In this document: positions 42,932-43,407 of the stretch, one piece after another | Layout: each line of letters opens with the position of its first letter | Position numbering within the stretch: the first letter of the stretch is position 1 | From: an uncultured SAR86 cluster bacterium | Lineage (GTDB): Bacteria > Pseudomonadota > Gammaproteobacteria > Magnimaribacterales > Magnimaribacteraceae | Direction: 5' to 3' | DNA length: 43,407 nucleotides | Assembly: GCA_902542325.1 (NCBI GenBank) | Contig: CACBUE010000010.1 | Coordinates: forward strand, 1 to 43,407 | Made by a program: the position numbers and the translations under genes | Notes under the pieces: model-generated | Databases searched by the model: none | What the model saw: only the letters and a program-made list of their open reading frames with translations | Told to the model about the DNA's origin: nothing

Positions 42932-43407
42932 ATGGATACTGCAATACTAGTTAATTTATTTTACATAGCTTCTTCAATTTTGTTTATTGTCGGACTCAAG
43001 ATGTTGGGATCTCCCGATACTGCAAGAAAAGGAAATATACTATCTTCTTCTGGAATGCTTTTGGCAGTACTCATAACCTTACTTGATCAGAATATAATCG
43101 ATTATAGATACATAGCTGGGGCACTTATTGCTGGAAGCATAGTGGGGTATTTCGCAGCTACCAAAGTAAAAATGACATCAATGCCCGAAATGGTTGCAAT
43201 TTTTAACGGATTTGGTGGTATTGCTAGTCTTTTAGTTGGTTCGGCTGAATATGTTTCTGGGACTTTCGATAATCCTGCCTTTTTAGGAGCTATATTTCTA
43301 ACAGTTTTAATAGGCGGTCTAACATTTAGTGGCAGTATTATTGCATATGGAAAGTTATCTGAAGTAATCTCCGGGAAGCCATATCTTTATAAAGGACAAC
43401 AATTTGT
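42932..43407 (+). CDS. pntB: NAD(P) transhydrogenase subunit beta, 5' part
   Basis: An open frame from ATG at 42932 to the window edge, 158 complete codons of a protein normally about 460 long. Helices such as LVNLFYIASSILFIVGLKML and FLGAIFLTVLIGGLTFSGSI, and the conserved GSIVGYFAATKVKMTSMPEM and FNGFGGIASLLVGSAEY, identify the membrane half of PntB. The NADP(H)-binding domain lies beyond the window. Co-transcribed with pntAa and pntAb. Confidence 0.95.
   Translation, partial: MDTAILVNLFYIASSILFIVGLKMLGSPDTARKGNILSSSGMLLAVLITLLDQNIIDYRYIAGALIAGSIVGYFAATKVKMTSMPEMVAIFNGFGGIASLLVGSAEYVSGTFDNPAFLGAIFLTVLIGGLTFSGSIIAYGKLSEVISGKPYLYKGQQF

Overview
The window is a very compact, AT-rich stretch of bacterial chromosome. 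Genes abut or overlap almost everywhere, and the longest gap between them is about 134 bases. The conserved gene neighbourhoods are those of Gammaproteobacteria: nrdR-ribD-ribBA-ribH-nusB, thiL-pgpA, xseB-ispA-dxs, scpA-scpB-rluB and ubiG-mupP-yciK. Low G+C, tight spacing, frequent TTG starts and a TonB-receptor/RND module suggest a streamlined marine gammaproteobacterium of the SAR86 type. That placement is inference, because no rRNA or marker phylogeny is available here. I see no tRNA, rRNA, CRISPR array, insertion sequence or phage gene.

Layout. 1-2264: the tail of an unknown gene and a secreted or membrane-anchored DUF3604 protein. 7027 down to 2245 (minus): glyA-nrdR-ribD-ribBA-ribH-nusB, a one-carbon/riboflavin operon from which riboflavin synthase (ribE/ribC) is missing. 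7748-8081: endonuclease III, and divergently a small LETM1-like protein. 15710 down to 8090 (minus) and 15790 to 21885 (plus): two divergent operons from one 79-bp control region. The minus arm encodes DUF1330, a GST-like protein, a haloalkane-dehalogenase-like hydrolase, two nitronate-monooxygenase-like flavoproteins, a sulfatase, two four-helix membrane proteins and a PepSY protein. The plus arm encodes an MDR reductase, a ThDP enzyme, an acyl-CoA dehydrogenase, a metallo-beta-lactamase-fold hydrolase and a thiolase, then runs into thiL-pgpA-ribA. Together these look like an uncharacterised catabolic island for small organic (possibly halogenated, nitro or sulfated) compounds feeding CoA-dependent degradation.

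26926 down to 23935 (minus): xseB-ispA-dxs for isoprenoid precursors. 33177 down to 26936 (minus): an RND adaptor, RND permease and TonB-dependent receptor, preceded by a clear promoter whose -10 box is covered by an inverted repeat that looks like a repressor operator. 34276 down to 33230: a protein with three DnaT-type domains at an exact 73-residue period. Then come aroG (minus), nadE (plus), scpA-scpB-rluB (plus), ubiG-mupP-yciK (minus), and the split NAD(P) transhydrogenase pntAa-pntAb-pntB (plus), whose last gene runs off the window.

The observations I rate highest are the divergent catabolic island, the triple-DnaT protein, the palindromic operator on the RND/TonB operon, the C-terminal extension of GlyA into nrdR, the nitronate-monooxygenase paralogue lacking its active-site histidine, and the non-canonical cysteine spacing of endonuclease III.
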